Positions 7,295 to 15,563 of a DNA stretch of 64,000 nt are shown in pieces. The position numbers and the translations under genes are program-made. Source of the stretch: Thermoplasmatales archaeon SW_10_69_26 (GTDB taxonomy: Archaea > Thermoplasmatota > SW-10-69-26); contig PXUB01000001.1 of the NCBI GenBank assembly GCA_003009755.1, forward strand, positions 1 through 64,000. Direction: 5' to 3'. The notes under the pieces were generated by a model. That model was given only the letters and a program-made list of their open reading frames with translations. It did not search any database and was not told the DNA's origin. Each line of letters opens with the position of its first letter. Within the stretch, counting starts at the first letter, position 1.

Positions 7295-8497
7295 GCCGAC
7301 GACGCCCAGGTGCATGTTCTCGCAGGACGAGTACACGACGACGGCACGGCCCCGGGTGGTTCCGTCGGCGTGGGCGAAGTCGGTCGGCGGCGCGCACGCC
7401 CGCCCCTGTGAGGTCTCGACCGGCTCGAAGGCTGGCTCCAGCGTCGAGACCCGAGCGGGCCCCTCGAGAGCCTCCCCGAGCGGCGCGCGGGCGACGTGGA
7501 CGTGCAGGCTGTCCCCGTGGTCGTCGTACCAGGCGATCTTGAGGCTGTCCTCGCGGACCTCCAACGTCGGCGGCGCGGTCGCGTTGGCGTCCTCGGGCGT
7601 CCACGAGGCGGGCTCGGCCCATTGCTGGAGGCCGTCCGTCGATCGCGTGTATCGGACCTCGCCCCCGTCGGTGGTCCACGCGAGGTGGACGTTGCCGTGG
7701 CGCTGCTCGCCGACCATCCACCGGTCGACGTCGGGGCCGGGCACGTCGAGGACCTCCCAGCTCTGGCCGGCGTCGGTGGAGACGTCGACGTGGGTCGTGG
7801 AGCGACCCGGCAGGATCACGGTGTCGCCGTCGACGACGGGCGCGCCCGGGCTACCGGCCGAGGGGCGGGGGTGGGCGTTGGCGAACTGCTGCCAGGACTG
7901 ACCGCCGTCCTCGCTGAGCGCGGCCCACACGCCGGTGCGGGGTGCGTACTGGGAGTAGACAAGGTGCACGCGCTCGCCCGGCCCGAGGCCCAGCCACTGT
8001 CGGTCGACCCCGCTCGTCGGCTCCGTGGGGTAGTTCACGGGGTTGACGGCCGTGTTGATCGTCCAAGTCTGCCCGCCGTCGTCGCTGGCGGCGACCTGGA
8101 TGCCCTCGGACCCGCAGGCGAGGTCGCAGAGGAGGGCGGTGAAGTACAACCGGCCCTCGTCGGTGACGCGGACGGTCTCGTCACCGGTCGTTGCATCCGG
8201 GTTGGCGGTCTCGGGCAGCGGGGGTTCGGGCACGGTGTCGGTCTCGCCGGTAGCCAGGTCGGTGACGAGGATCTCGTCGCGCGAGCCCGAAGCCACGTAG
8301 GCGGTGTCCTCGTGGACGGCGACGGTCGGCTCGAAGCAGGTGCCGCAATCTTCGGCGATCGTGAGCGTCTCCGTCGAGAGGCCCTCGACGGCGCCGGTCT
8401 CGTTCCCGGTTCCCGCCTCAGCCCCCGGGTCCGTGGTTCCCAGGCAACCGGCGAACACGACCAGCGCGGCGACCACCAGCCACCGATGCACGCGCAT
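7286..8497 (-). CDS. Lipoprotein with BNR/Asp-box sialidase-like propeller
   Basis: A 403-residue exported lipoprotein. The N terminus is a lipoprotein signal with lipobox VFAGC at about residues 15-19. A Gly/Thr/Glu-rich linker follows, then a beta-propeller with at least three Asp-box motifs (SDDGGQTW, SEDGGQSW, STDAGQSW). Such repeats occur in sialidases and in many non-enzymatic surface propellers. The Arg triad and Tyr/Glu pair of true sialidases could not be assigned, so catalysis should not be assumed. It probably faces the outside, attached through a lipid. Its promoter region is shared with the divergent tatA gene. Confidence 0.75.
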   Translation of the reverse strand: MRVHRWLVVAALVVFAGCLGTTDPGAEAGTGNETGAVEGLSTETLTIAEDCGTCFEPTVAVHEDTAYVASGSRDEILVTDLATGETDTVPEPPLPETANPDATTGDETVRVTDEGRLYFTALLCDLACGSEGIQVAASDDGGQTWTINTAVNPVNYPTEPTSGVDRQWLGLGPGERVHLVYSQYAPRTGVWAALSEDGGQSWQQFANAHPRPSAGSPGAPVVDGDTVILPGRSTTHVDVSTDAGQSWEVLDVPGPDVDRWMVGEQRHGNVHLAWTTDGGEVRYTRSTDGLQQWAEPASWTPEDANATAPPTLEVREDSLKIAWYDDHGDSLHVHVARAPLGEALEGPARVSTLEPAFEPVETSQGRACAPPTDFAHADGTTRGRAVVVYSSCENMHLGVVGPG

Positions 8498-8577
8498 GGA
8501 GATGACGACCCCACGGAACTCAAAAAGATTTCGTCGGCCGCCGGCGAGCGGGCGTTGGAACCCGTCCGAGCCGGTAG

Positions 8578-8587
8578 CCTTTTAAGT
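8578..8587 (+). promoter_or_regulatory. TATA box of leaderless tatA
   Basis: CCTTTTAAGT lies 26-30 nt before the ATG at 8611, the spacing expected for an archaeal transcript that begins at its start codon. It supports 8611 over the in-frame TTG at 8605. Confidence 0.5.
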
Positions 8588-8610
8588 ACGAAGACCTCGA
8601 ATGGTTGACC

Positions 8611-8823
8611 ATGCTCACGGGGCTCCTGATCGGACGCCCGGGCACGACCGAGATCCTGATCATCGCTGGGATCGTCGTGCTCCTCTTCGGCGCCTCGAAG
8701 ATCCCCAAGCTTGCGCGATCGATGGGGGAGGCCAAGGCCGAGTTCCAGAGAGGCCTCGAGGAGGGCGAGGAGCCTCCCGAGGACGACGAGGACGAGGACA
8801 ACGTCGCTCAGGCGGGCGCCTGA
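8611..8823 (+). CDS. tatA: Twin-arginine translocase subunit TatA
   Basis: A 70-residue protein with one N-terminal TM helix (TEILIIAGIVVLLFGASKIP), the conserved FG at the membrane exit, an amphipathic helix (LARSMGEAKAEFQRGLEEG) and a very acidic tail. This is the TatA/E pattern. TatA oligomers form the pore for folded, often cofactor-bound proteins exported by the Tat pathway, which salt-adapted archaea use heavily. No tatC is in the window. Its TGA overlaps the ATG of the flavin-reductase-like gene (TGATG), so the two are probably co-transcribed. Confidence 0.9.
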   Translation: MLTGLLIGRPGTTEILIIAGIVVLLFGASKIPKLARSMGEAKAEFQRGLEEGEEPPEDDEDEDNVAQAGA

Positions 8824-9305
8824 TGGACGAGGACGCAAAGACCAGCCTGCTTCGGGCCATCCCCTACGGCCTGTTCGCAGCCTGCACGAACAGCCCCGAG
8901 GGCGACGACCACGTCTTCTTGCTCTCCTGGGTCACGCAGGCCTCCTTCGACCCGCCGCTGCTGGCGTGCGGCGTCCACGAGGAATCCACCGCGCACGACC
9001 ACCTGGCCGAGGAGGGCCGAGAGATCGCGATCAACCTGCTGGCCGACGACCAGGAGGAGTTGGCCCGCACGCTGCTCGAAGGTCCCGAGTTCGGCGAGGA
9101 CGAGGTCGCCGGTACCCCCTACAAGGAGGGCGCCAACGGCTGCGGTCTGCTTCCCGAGACGTTGGGCGCGATCGAGGCTCGCGTCGTCAGCGTGACCGAG
9201 GGCGGCGACCACGACGTCCTGCTCGTCGAGATCGAGGACGTGCACCGCTTCCGCGAGGGCGAGGTGTTGACCCACGAGTCCTCCGGCATGACGTACGCCG
9301 GCTAG
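8823..9305 (+). CDS. Flavin-reductase-like FMN-binding protein
   Basis: A 160-residue protein resembling the flavin reductase-like domain family (split-barrel FMN fold). Visible features are the N-terminal AIPYGLFAACT strand, WVTQASFDPPLLACGV, INLLADDQEELA and a C-terminal VLLVEIEDVHRF strand. Family members reduce FMN/FAD with NAD(P)H or bind FMN as electron-transfer proteins. It starts inside the tatA stop codon. Several tat substrates carry flavin, but that link is only suggestive. No cysteine pair or metal site is present. Confidence 0.75.
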   Translation: MDEDAKTSLLRAIPYGLFAACTNSPEGDDHVFLLSWVTQASFDPPLLACGVHEESTAHDHLAEEGREIAINLLADDQEELARTLLEGPEFGEDEVAGTPYKEGANGCGLLPETLGAIEARVVSVTEGGDHDVLLVEIEDVHRFREGEVLTHESSGMTYAG

Positions 9306-9408
9306 AGGACCCGAGCCCTGCAGACACGGAGCCGACGAACCCACGGCTCCCCGTTCTCACCGACCGAACACCTGAGCGTTGACCATAGGGGAACAGGAGC
9401 CAGGCTCC

Positions 9409-9672
9409 ATGCTCGGTCGAGCCGGCCGGGTCCATCCGGCGTCGTACGCGCTGTTGGCCGCCGTCGGCGCGGTCGGCGGCCTGATCGCCGTCGGGCTCGT
9501 GGGGTCCTCGGCCCGGTCCTGCTGGCGCTGTTCCTCACCCTGTCGAGCCTCTACGTCGAGGAGCGGGAAGCCGTCGAGGCCGAGGCGGACACGTTCGCGG
9601 AAGTCGTGAGGCAAGCGGTGCACAGCGACGACCCACAGCCGGCCGAGAGCGCGGAGCAAGGCGCTGGGAGGC
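9409..9672 (+). pseudogene. Frameshifted small two-TM membrane protein
   Basis: The ATG at 9409 opens a frame with one TM segment (ASYALLAAVGAVGGLIAVGL). This frame then turns into Arg/Ser-rich nonsense and stops at 9609. Adding one G to the GGGG run near 9502 continues the protein as VLGPVLLALFLTLSSLYVEE, followed by an acidic coding-like tail (EREAVEAEADTFAEVVRQAV). The intended stop is not obvious before the sfsA 3' end. Either this is a recently broken gene or a base is missing from the sequence. No family was recognised. Confidence 0.45.
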
Positions 9673-10488
9673 TCAGGCGTCGATCGTGCCGCCGACGTCG
9701 ACCGTGGCCACGTCCACGACCGGGATCGGGTCGGCGAGGCGAAAGCTCCAGTCCTCGCCGATCGCCAGCGAGCGGGCGGCCAGCTGGACGCCGGCCTCCC
9801 GAGCCTCGCGCAGGGCGCGGGCGAAGGCGGGATCGGTGACGGCGTTGGGGGCGATGCGGTCGACGTCGGCGCGGTAGGCGGCGAACAAGAGCGTGACGGG
9901 CTCGCCTTGCCGGGCGCGGTCGGTGAGCGCCTTCACGTGGCGGCGGCCGCGCTCGGTCGGGGCGTCGGGGAACAGGCCGGTCGTGCCGTCCTCGCCGACC
10001 AGCGTGACGGACTTGACCTCGATCATGCGTTCGCGGCCGGGGTCGTCCCCGGCGACCGCGAAGTCGAAGCGGCCGTGCTCGACCTGGGGTTCGCGCCGGT
10101 AGGCGGGCTCGCCGTCGGCGATCTCCGGCAGCTGCCCGCGGTCGAGGGCCTCGGCCACCAGGCGGTTGGCCATGCTGGTGTCCAGCAGCACCCACTCGCC
10201 GTCGGCGAAGGTTGGCTCGGGTGGGGCTTCGCCGAGCTCGCGGTCGCTGGCGACGTGGAAGCGGGGGTCCTGGGCGGCGACGACGCTGTGCGTGGTGGCG
10301 GCGTCGGGCTCGGGGTCGGGGCGCTCGCGCACGAGGTAGGGGTTGCCCTCGTGCAGCATCTCGGTCAACCGGCCGGGGTTGGGGCAGTGGGCGCGCACCT
10401 CGTCGCCCCCGGGCGTCTCGACGACCGTGACGAAGCGGTTGGGGCGGTCGACGAAGCGGGCGCGGAACACGTCGCCTTCGGGGATCAC
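9673..10488 (-). CDS. sfsA: SfsA family protein (DNA/RNA nuclease SfsA)
   Basis: A 271-residue SfsA protein. Recognisable blocks are the N-terminal strand-rich region with RFVDRPNRF and HCPNPGRLTEML, LLDTSMANRLVAEAL, and the conserved acidic/lysine core (RFDFAV, then EVKSVTLV, with GLFPDAPTERGRRH after it). The last blocks resemble the PD-(D/E)XK nuclease core. The family was first named for an effect on sugar fermentation in E. coli and is now annotated as a nuclease. The GTG at 10488 overlaps the stop of the upstream YdjM-like gene (GTGA), so the two are translationally coupled. Confidence 0.9.
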   Translation of the reverse strand: MIPEGDVFRARFVDRPNRFVTVVETPGGDEVRAHCPNPGRLTEMLHEGNPYLVRERPDPEPDAATTHSVVAAQDPRFHVASDRELGEAPPEPTFADGEWVLLDTSMANRLVAEALDRGQLPEIADGEPAYRREPQVEHGRFDFAVAGDDPGRERMIEVKSVTLVGEDGTTGLFPDAPTERGRRHVKALTDRARQGEPVTLLFAAYRADVDRIAPNAVTDPAFARALREAREAGVQLAARSLAIGEDWSFRLADPIPVVDVATVDVGGTIDA

Positions 10489-11537
10489 AGGCACGGGGCG
10501 TCCTCCCACAGCGTCGAGGGGACGGGCGTCCGGTAGAAGGGTTCGCCCTCGGCCGGGTCGTTGCCGGTGACCCAGGCGTCCTCGACCCGCTCCTCGGTCA
10601 GCACGATCTGGACCTGGGGGCCGCCGGTGGCGGTCGCGTTGCGGACGAGGTCCCGGGCTTGGGCGACCCAGGCGTCCTCGGCCCGGCGCAGCGTCCACAC
10701 GGGCTCGTCGACGGGAGCAAAGGGCCCCATGTGGTCGAGCGCGCACTCGGCCCGCGGGACGGTGTCGGCCGGGGCCTGGGTCGCGTTGGCGGCGTAGGGG
10801 ACCCGGCGGGTGTCGCCCTCGTCGGCGGGGACCCAGCGCGTGGTCACGTTCCAGGCCTCCCGCTCGGCGTCGATCGGGGCATCGAGGGTGGCGGTGCGCG
10901 GCGCGTTGGCGGGCAGGGCGGCGCCGTCGGTCGTCGTCGCGGCCCAGCCGACCATCGCGCCGCTGAACACGAGGGCCCCCACGCTGGCGTAGGCCAGCGG
11001 GCGGCTCCATCGGCGCCCCCAGCGGTCGAGGCGGCGGCGCTTGGCCGCGCTTGGCCAGGAGAGCCGATCGGCGAGGACCGGCCCCAGCAGGGCTGCGATC
11101 GTGCCCAGCGAGGCCAGCGTCATCAGCGGATCGAGCCCGGTCACCAGCGGAGCCCTGAAGCTGGCCTCCGAGACCGGCCAGAACGGCATCGTGGACCAGT
11201 CGGTCAAGGTATCGAGGACGACGTGGGTCGACCAGGCGGTCGTGGCGGCCAAGGCGTGCTGGTCGTCCCGGGTGAGGCCCCAGATCGCCAGGCCGGCGAG
11301 CACGGCGGCGAAGACGGTGTGCGAGAAGCCGCGATGGCCCAGCAGGTGGCCGCCGAACCGGAGGGCATCGGCGCCGAGCGAGAGGTGGGGGGCTGACAAC
11401 GTCCAGGCCAGCGCGGGCCCTACATCGAGGTCGGGGGCCACGCCCCACAGGCTGACCAACGCGAGCCGGCGCCGCGGCATCTCGAAGGCGTGGAGGCCGG
11501 CGGCGGCGACCGCGTAGTGGGCCAGCGAACTGGGCAC
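10485..11537 (-). CDS. YdjM/DUF457-type membrane-bound metal-dependent hydrolase
   Basis: A 350-residue integral membrane protein of the YdjM family (predicted metal-dependent hydrolase). Signature residues in order: N-terminal SSLAHYAV, APDLDV (about residue 35), GHRGFSHTVF (about 70) and THVVLDTLTDW (about 105), which supply the His/Asp cluster. Several TM helices surround them. The C-terminal 170 residues are unusual for the family: a single TM segment followed by an exported-looking, Thr/Glu/Asp-rich domain with no recognised fold. It precedes sfsA with a 4-nt overlap. Confidence 0.8.
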   Translation of the reverse strand: MPSSLAHYAVAAAGLHAFEMPRRRLALVSLWGVAPDLDVGPALAWTLSAPHLSLGADALRFGGHLLGHRGFSHTVFAAVLAGLAIWGLTRDDQHALAATTAWSTHVVLDTLTDWSTMPFWPVSEASFRAPLVTGLDPLMTLASLGTIAALLGPVLADRLSWPSAAKRRRLDRWGRRWSRPLAYASVGALVFSGAMVGWAATTTDGAALPANAPRTATLDAPIDAEREAWNVTTRWVPADEGDTRRVPYAANATQAPADTVPRAECALDHMGPFAPVDEPVWTLRRAEDAWVAQARDLVRNATATGGPQVQIVLTEERVEDAWVTGNDPAEGEPFYRTPVPSTLWEDAPCL

Positions 11538-11605
11538 GCTTCGACCAGGGAGCCTGTCCGATATAGGGCTTGCCTGGGAGCCTGGCGCGCGGTGGCGGCG
11601 CCGAG

Positions 11606-11614
11606 GGCTTAAGG
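11606..11614 (+). promoter_or_regulatory. TATA box of leaderless DMT exporter
   Basis: GGCTTAAGG lies 26-29 nt before the GTG at 11636. It supports that start over earlier in-frame codons, whose translation is Gly/Arg-rich. Confidence 0.5.
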
Positions 11615-11635
11615 GGGGGAGACCCTGGGTCGGCG

Positions 11636-12529
11636 GTGCGTTCGAGCACGGCGATGCCGTACCTCGGGTTCGCGACCTGCGCCGGCATCTGGGGGTCCAC
11701 GTTCCTGGTGATCCGGCTGGGCAACCAGGTCGTGGACCCGCTGTGGGCAGCCACGTTGCGCCTGGTGCTGGCCGGCGTGGCCCTCGTCGGCCTCACGTCC
11801 CTGCTCGGGCGGGCCTGGCCCACCGGCGAGGCGCTGCAGGCTGCCGTCCTGTACGGGCTGGGCGAGTTCGGCGCCGGTTTCGCCCTGCTGTACTGGGGGG
11901 AGACGGTCGTGCCGAGCGGGATCGCCGCCACGCTGTTCGCCACCATCCCGCTGTGGACGGCCGGCATGGCGGCCGCGCTCGGCGTCGAGCGCTTCGACGG
12001 GCAGCGGCTCGTCGGCGCCCTCGTCGCCGTGACCGGCGTCGCGGTCGTGTTCGGCGGCGAGCTGTCGCGCGCGGTACCCTGGCAGGGCTTGCTGGCGGTG
12101 TTGGGCGCGGCGGCGTTCGCTTCGCTGGGCAGCGTGCTGCTGAAGCGCGGGGGCCGCGTGGACGTGATCCCCGTGAACGCGATCGCCACGCTCGTCGGCG
12201 CCACCGTGACCGCCTCGGCGAGCCTGCTCGCCGGCGAGACCCAGACGCTGCCGTCGACGTTCGCGGGCTGGTGGCCGATCGTCTACCTCACGGTCGGCGG
12301 CTCGCTGGTCGCCTTCCTCGTCTACGCGTGGTTGATCGACATCTGGCCGATCACGAACACGAACATGGTGAGCGTGACCGTGCCCGTGACGGGCCTCGTG
12401 CTCGGGACCGTCTTCGGCGGCGAGAACCCCTCGCCGTTGGCTGTTCTCGGCGCGGGCCTGGTGATGGTGGGCCTGGTCGTCGTGCTCCGCCGGGGTCCGG
12501 GCGAGCGGGAGCCGACCGAGCTGGACTGA
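11636..12529 (+). CDS. EamA/DMT-superfamily transporter
   Basis: A 297-residue protein with ten predicted TM helices arranged as two EamA repeats. Typical marks are CAGIWGSTFLVIRLG in TM1, PLWAATLRLVLAG in TM2, and a second-repeat WWPIVYLTVGGSLVAFL. RhaT/EamA exporters move amino-acid-like or other small metabolites across the cytoplasmic membrane. The substrate cannot be predicted. The short C-terminal tail is charged. It is convergent with the Lrp regulator, ending 14 nt from that gene's stop. Confidence 0.88.
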   Translation: MRSSTAMPYLGFATCAGIWGSTFLVIRLGNQVVDPLWAATLRLVLAGVALVGLTSLLGRAWPTGEALQAAVLYGLGEFGAGFALLYWGETVVPSGIAATLFATIPLWTAGMAAALGVERFDGQRLVGALVAVTGVAVVFGGELSRAVPWQGLLAVLGAAAFASLGSVLLKRGGRVDVIPVNAIATLVGATVTASASLLAGETQTLPSTFAGWWPIVYLTVGGSLVAFLVYAWLIDIWPITNTNMVSVTVPVTGLVLGTVFGGENPSPLAVLGAGLVMVGLVVVLRRGPGEREPTELD

Positions 12530-12542
12530 TCGGGCCGAAGGC

Positions 12543-13037
12543 CTAGTCCGAGCCCGCCTCGGCCTCGATCTCGACCGGGACGCGGTGCTCCTCCTTGATC
12601 GTGTTGAGCACCAGGTGCGTGGTCGTGTGCTCGACGTCCGGGTGGGCGAGCACGTTCTTCACGAAGTCGTTGAGGGTCATCCGGGACGAGAAGCGGGCGA
12701 GCACGACGCTGTCGAACTCGCCGGTCACGTCGTAGACGCCGAACACGTTGGCGCGCTCGGCGAGGTCGTCTTGGACCTCGATCAGCTTGCCGCGGCTGAT
12801 CTTGACCGAGATGACGGCGGTCATCTCGTACCCGAGCGCCAGCGGGTCCACCAGCGGCATGTAGCCTTGGATGACGCCAGCTTCCTCGAGCTGGTTGACC
12901 CGGGAGCTGACCGTGGAGAGGGCGATGTCGAGCTCGCTGGCGATGTCGCGGTAGGACTTGCGCGCGTCCTCGTTGAGGCTGGCGAGGATCTGGCGGTCCG
13001 TCTCGTCGAGCTCGTGGTCGATCTCCGCCTCGGTCAT
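12543..13037 (-). CDS. Lrp/AsnC-family transcriptional regulator
   Basis: A 164-residue regulator with an N-terminal winged helix-turn-helix (LDETDRQILASLNEDARKSY, then DIASELDIALSTVSSRVNQL) and a C-terminal RAM domain (about 75-155) that binds small effectors and drives oligomerisation. The ATG at 13037 was preferred to 13112 because the upstream codons lie inside the operator-rich promoter. A 15-bp block containing the palindrome CGAACGTTCG lies upstream of its own start (13076-13090) and is repeated exactly upstream of glnA (13402-13416). It is therefore a good candidate for an autoregulated controller of nitrogen assimilation. Effector identity is unknown. Confidence 0.88.
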   Translation of the reverse strand: MTEAEIDHELDETDRQILASLNEDARKSYRDIASELDIALSTVSSRVNQLEEAGVIQGYMPLVDPLALGYEMTAVISVKISRGKLIEVQDDLAERANVFGVYDVTGEFDSVVLARFSSRMTLNDFVKNVLAHPDVEHTTTHLVLNTIKEEHRVPVEIEAEAGSD

Positions 13038-13047
13038 CGATGGACCG

Positions 13048-13090
13048 AAGGTACGTTCGGGGTTGAACGTTTCGGGCGAACGTTCGTTCG
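13048..13090. promoter_or_regulatory. Probable Lrp operator cluster
   Basis: GAAGGTACGTTCGG, GAACGTTTCGG and GCGAACGTTCGTTCG follow each other immediately upstream of the Lrp gene. The last (13076-13090) contains the perfect 10-bp palindrome CGAACGTTCG. Repeated CGTTCG half-sites on one face of the helix suit a multimeric Lrp protein. Confidence 0.6.
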
Positions 13091-13184
13091 GTCTCTCGAG
13101 CGGAGGGAGCAACGGGCGGTGACGCCAGCCTCGCCCATGGCCGTCGTGAACCCTTATGGGAGCAGGCCCGTTCGTCGAGCGTCG

Positions 13185-13382
13185 ATGGAGCTGGGGCTCG
13201 CGGAACGGTGGTGGATGGGCGTGTTGGTGGCGCTCACGGGCGCAGGGTTGCTCACCCTGAACGTGCAGTCGCTGGGATCGGCGGGGGACTGGACCATCTC
13301 GGTCGTCTCGACGGCGTCGGCCGCCTGCTTGGCTGCGCTCGGGCTCGCGCTCGTCTTCGAACGCCAGGAGGAGAACATTTGA
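13185..13382 (+). CDS. Small two-TM membrane protein
   Basis: A 65-residue protein with two hydrophobic helices (WWMGVLVALTGAGLLTLNV and a second ending ASAACLAALGLALVF) and a charged end. A TATA-like CCTTATGG at 13152-13159 lies about 27 nt before the ATG, so it is likely leaderless. It lies between the Lrp operator cluster and glnA and could be under the same control. No family was recognised. Confidence 0.55.
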   Translation: MELGLAERWWMGVLVALTGAGLLTLNVQSLGSAGDWTISVVSTASAACLAALGLALVFERQEENI

Positions 13383-13401
13383 CCCGCGGAAACCTCAAGA
13401 A

Positions 13402-13416
13402 GCGAACGTTCGTTCG
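13402..13416. promoter_or_regulatory. Lrp-type palindromic site in the glnA promoter
   Basis: GCGAACGTTCGTTCG is identical over 15 bp to the site at 13076-13090 upstream of the Lrp gene. It lies about 15 nt upstream of the glnA TATA box, where an archaeal activator would help recruit TBP/TFB. Confidence 0.65.
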
Positions 13417-13431
13417 ACTTCCCGAGCGGAA

Positions 13432-13443
13432 GTCTTAAACATA
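13432..13443 (+). promoter_or_regulatory. TATA box of glnA
   Basis: GTCTTAAACATA is a strong archaeal TATA-like element. A start site near 13462 leaves a leader of about 35 nt before the ATG at 13496. Unlike most genes here, glnA is therefore not leaderless. Confidence 0.55.
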
Positions 13444-13495
13444 TGGCGTCCCTCGGGTCGTTGAGGCGGAAGACGTCCGTCTCGGTGACCAGACC

Positions 13496-14857
13496 ATGTC
13501 CCCCATCGAGACCCCCAAACAACCCACGACGGAAGACGAGGTCTTCGAGCTCGTCGACGAGCACGACGTCGAGTACATCCGGATCCAGTTCACGGACATC
13601 CTCGGCCACGTGAAGAACGTCGCCATCCCGGCCCGTCAGCTGGACAAGGCCTTCGACGACGGGATCTGGTTCGACGGATCCAGCATCGAGGGCTTCGTCC
13701 GGATCAACGAGTCCGACATGCGGATCGAGCCCGACCCCTCGACCTTCGCCATCCTTCCCTGGACCGAAGGGGAAGAGGGCGGTCCGGCCGCGCGCCTCAT
13801 CGGTGACGTCTACCACGAACACGGCGAGCCCTTCGCCGGCGACCCGCGATCGATCCTGCGCAGCACGCTCGAGCGCGCCGACGACATGGGCTACAGCGTG
13901 AACGTCGGCCCCGAGCCCGAGTTCTTCCTCTTCGAGACCGACGAGAACGGCAGCCCCACGACCAAGCCCTCCGACGCCGGCGGCTACTTCGACTTCGACC
14001 CCAAGGAGGTCGGCAGCCCCGTCCGCCGCGACATGAACGAGGCCCTCGAGAGGATGGGCTTCGAGATCGAGGCCAGCCACCACGAGGTGGCCGAAGGCCA
14101 GCACGAGATCGACTTCAAGTACGCCGATGCGCTCACGACCGCCGACCGGGTCTCGACCTTCCGCACCGTCGTCAAGGTCATCGCGCAGAACCACGGCTAC
14201 CACGCGACCTTCATGCCGAAGCCGATCTCCGGCATCAACGGCTCCGGCATGCACTGCCACCTCTCCCTGTTCGACAACGACGGTGGCACCGAGATGTACA
14301 ACGAGGACGACGAGTTCGGCCTCTCGAAGACCGCCTACACGTTCATGGGCGGCGTCCTCGACCACGCCGAGGCCTTCACCGCGATCACGAACCCGATCGT
14401 GAACTCCTACAAGCGGCTCGTCCCCGGCTACGAGGCACCCGTCTACGTGGCCTGGAGCACCCGGAACCGCTCCTCGCTGGTCCGCATCCCGCGCGCCGAG
14501 GGCGCCGGCAAGCGCATCGAGCTGCGCAGCCCGGACCCCTCCTGCAACCCCTACCTCGCCTTCGCCGCGATGATCAACGCCGGCCTCGACGGCGTCGAGA
14601 AGGGCACGATGCCCGACGACGCGATCCGCGAGAACATCTACGAGTTCGACGAGGCCAAGCGCCGCGAGCAAGGCATCGAGTCGCTGCCGGGTTCGCTCGG
14701 CGAGGCGCTCGAGGCGCTCGAGCAGGACGAGGTCATGACGGAGACCCTCGGCGAGCACACGCTCGAGAAGTTCGTCGAAGCCAAGAAGGCCGAGTACAAG
14801 GAGTACAGCGCCCAGGTCTCCCCGTGGGAGATCGACCGCTACCTGCAGGAGTTCTGA
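13496..14857 (+). CDS. glnA: Glutamine synthetase type I
   Basis: A 453-residue type I glutamine synthetase, which makes glutamine from glutamate, ammonia and ATP. The usual signatures are present: [10 protein letters not shown] near residue 60, GPEPEFFLF with metal-binding Glu (about 138-146), [10 protein letters not shown] (about 197), the [12 protein letters not shown] block (about 248), and NRSSLVRIP followed by [17 protein letters not shown] (about 325-360). The C terminus is [13 protein letters not shown]. No clear adenylylation-type Tyr loop was identified, as in the GSI-alpha group of archaea and Gram-positives. Control is probably transcriptional, by the Lrp-type palindrome in its promoter. 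A strong hairpin follows the stop. Confidence 0.97.
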   Translation: MSPIETPKQPTTEDEVFELVDEHDVEYIRIQFTDILGHVKNVAIPARQLDKAFDDGIWFDGSSIEGFVRINESDMRIEPDPSTFAILPWTEGEEGGPAARLIGDVYHEHGEPFAGDPRSILRSTLERADDMGYSVNVGPEPEFFLFETDENGSPTTKPSDAGGYFDFDPKEVGSPVRRDMNEALERMGFEIEASHHEVAEGQHEIDFKYADALTTADRVSTFRTVVKVIAQNHGYHATFMPKPISGINGSGMHCHLSLFDNDGGTEMYNEDDEFGLSKTAYTFMGGVLDHAEAFTAITNPIVNSYKRLVPGYEAPVYVAWSTRNRSSLVRIPRAEGAGKRIELRSPDPSCNPYLAFAAMINAGLDGVEKGTMPDDAIRENIYEFDEAKRREQGIESLPGSLGEALEALEQDEVMTETLGEHTLEKFVEAKKAEYKEYSAQVSPWEIDRYLQEF

Positions 14858-14873
14858 GCGCGCGTGCCCTCCA

Positions 14874-14913
14874 CCCGCCGAGAGGGGCCGACCCGTTGGC
14901 CTCTCTTGGCGGG
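14874..14913 (+). terminator. Hairpin after glnA
   Basis: A 16-bp stem (CCCGCCGAGAGGGGCC pairing with GGCCTCTCTTGGCGGG, two G-U pairs) with an 8-nt loop starts 17 nt after the glnA stop. A CCCCCC and later TTTT stretch follow. It is likely a terminator or 3'-end stabiliser. Confidence 0.65.
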
Positions 14914-15332
14914 GTCCCCCCTGCCGACCCTTTTCTCCGATCTCTTCGCCCTGCCAGCGCAGCTCACAGCCGCCAACAGCAGGGTTGGCGACCGCGGCAC
15001 CGATCCGGTGGCGGCCGCGAGGCGAGCGATGGCGGGGGCTGGCTGTCGGGGTTTGGCGAGAAGATCTACCGCGGGTTGCCCCGCAGCAATCGTCCTTTAC
15101 GAGACAGCGGCCGACATCCCCTACAAATCCGTTGGGGGTGACGGGGGAGCAGCCGGCACCGCAGGCCGTCGCGTCGGCCCGGAGCCCTTCGACCGCATAC
15201 CTTTCATATGCGTTTCGGTTTCGCCGCGGGTGCGGAGGGGCGAGCCGGCCGGACGTGCGAGCTGGACCGGGAGCGGTTTTGGCCCGAGGGTCCGGTTGAT
15301 ACCTTCTCGCATCCGAGCATGGGGCACACGAG
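14914..15332. other. Intergenic region, no gene seen
   Basis: About 420 nt without a supported gene. TATA-like stretches occur at 15090-15099 (CCTTTACGAG) and 15200-15211 (CCTTTCATATGC), about 125 nt before the GTG of the next gene, so a long leader or a small RNA is possible. No conserved structure was recognised. Confidence 0.3.
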
Positions 15333-15563
15333 GTGGATGCCCTGAGCGACGATGGAACCGAGGTCCCGGATCGCAAAGAGATCAAGGTGAAGATCTTCGA
15401 GGAGCAGCACGTGCGACTGCACACCGTGAAGATCCTGCAAGGCCAGACGATCAGCGCGACGATGGAGGAGGCGCTGGGCCGGTACTTCGAGGAGATCGGT
15501 GACGACGTCGGCGTCGACGGCCTCGAAGAGATGTGGGAGCAAGGCCCGGAGTCGCTCACCTGA
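15333..15563 (+). CDS. Small ribbon-helix-helix-like protein
   Basis: A 76-residue acidic protein. Residues 15-50 (IKVKIFEEQHVRLHTVKIL, then QTISATMEEALGRYFEEIG) fit a beta-strand followed by two helices, the ribbon-helix-helix layout of small DNA-binding regulators. The strand lacks the very basic pattern of classic RHH antitoxins, so the assignment is tentative. The start is a GTG preceded by GAGGTG-like sequence. It converges on the histidine kinase gene with an 8-nt overlap. It could be a regulator linked to that kinase, or unrelated. Confidence 0.5.
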   Translation: MDALSDDGTEVPDRKEIKVKIFEEQHVRLHTVKILQGQTISATMEEALGRYFEEIGDDVGVDGLEEMWEQGPESLT

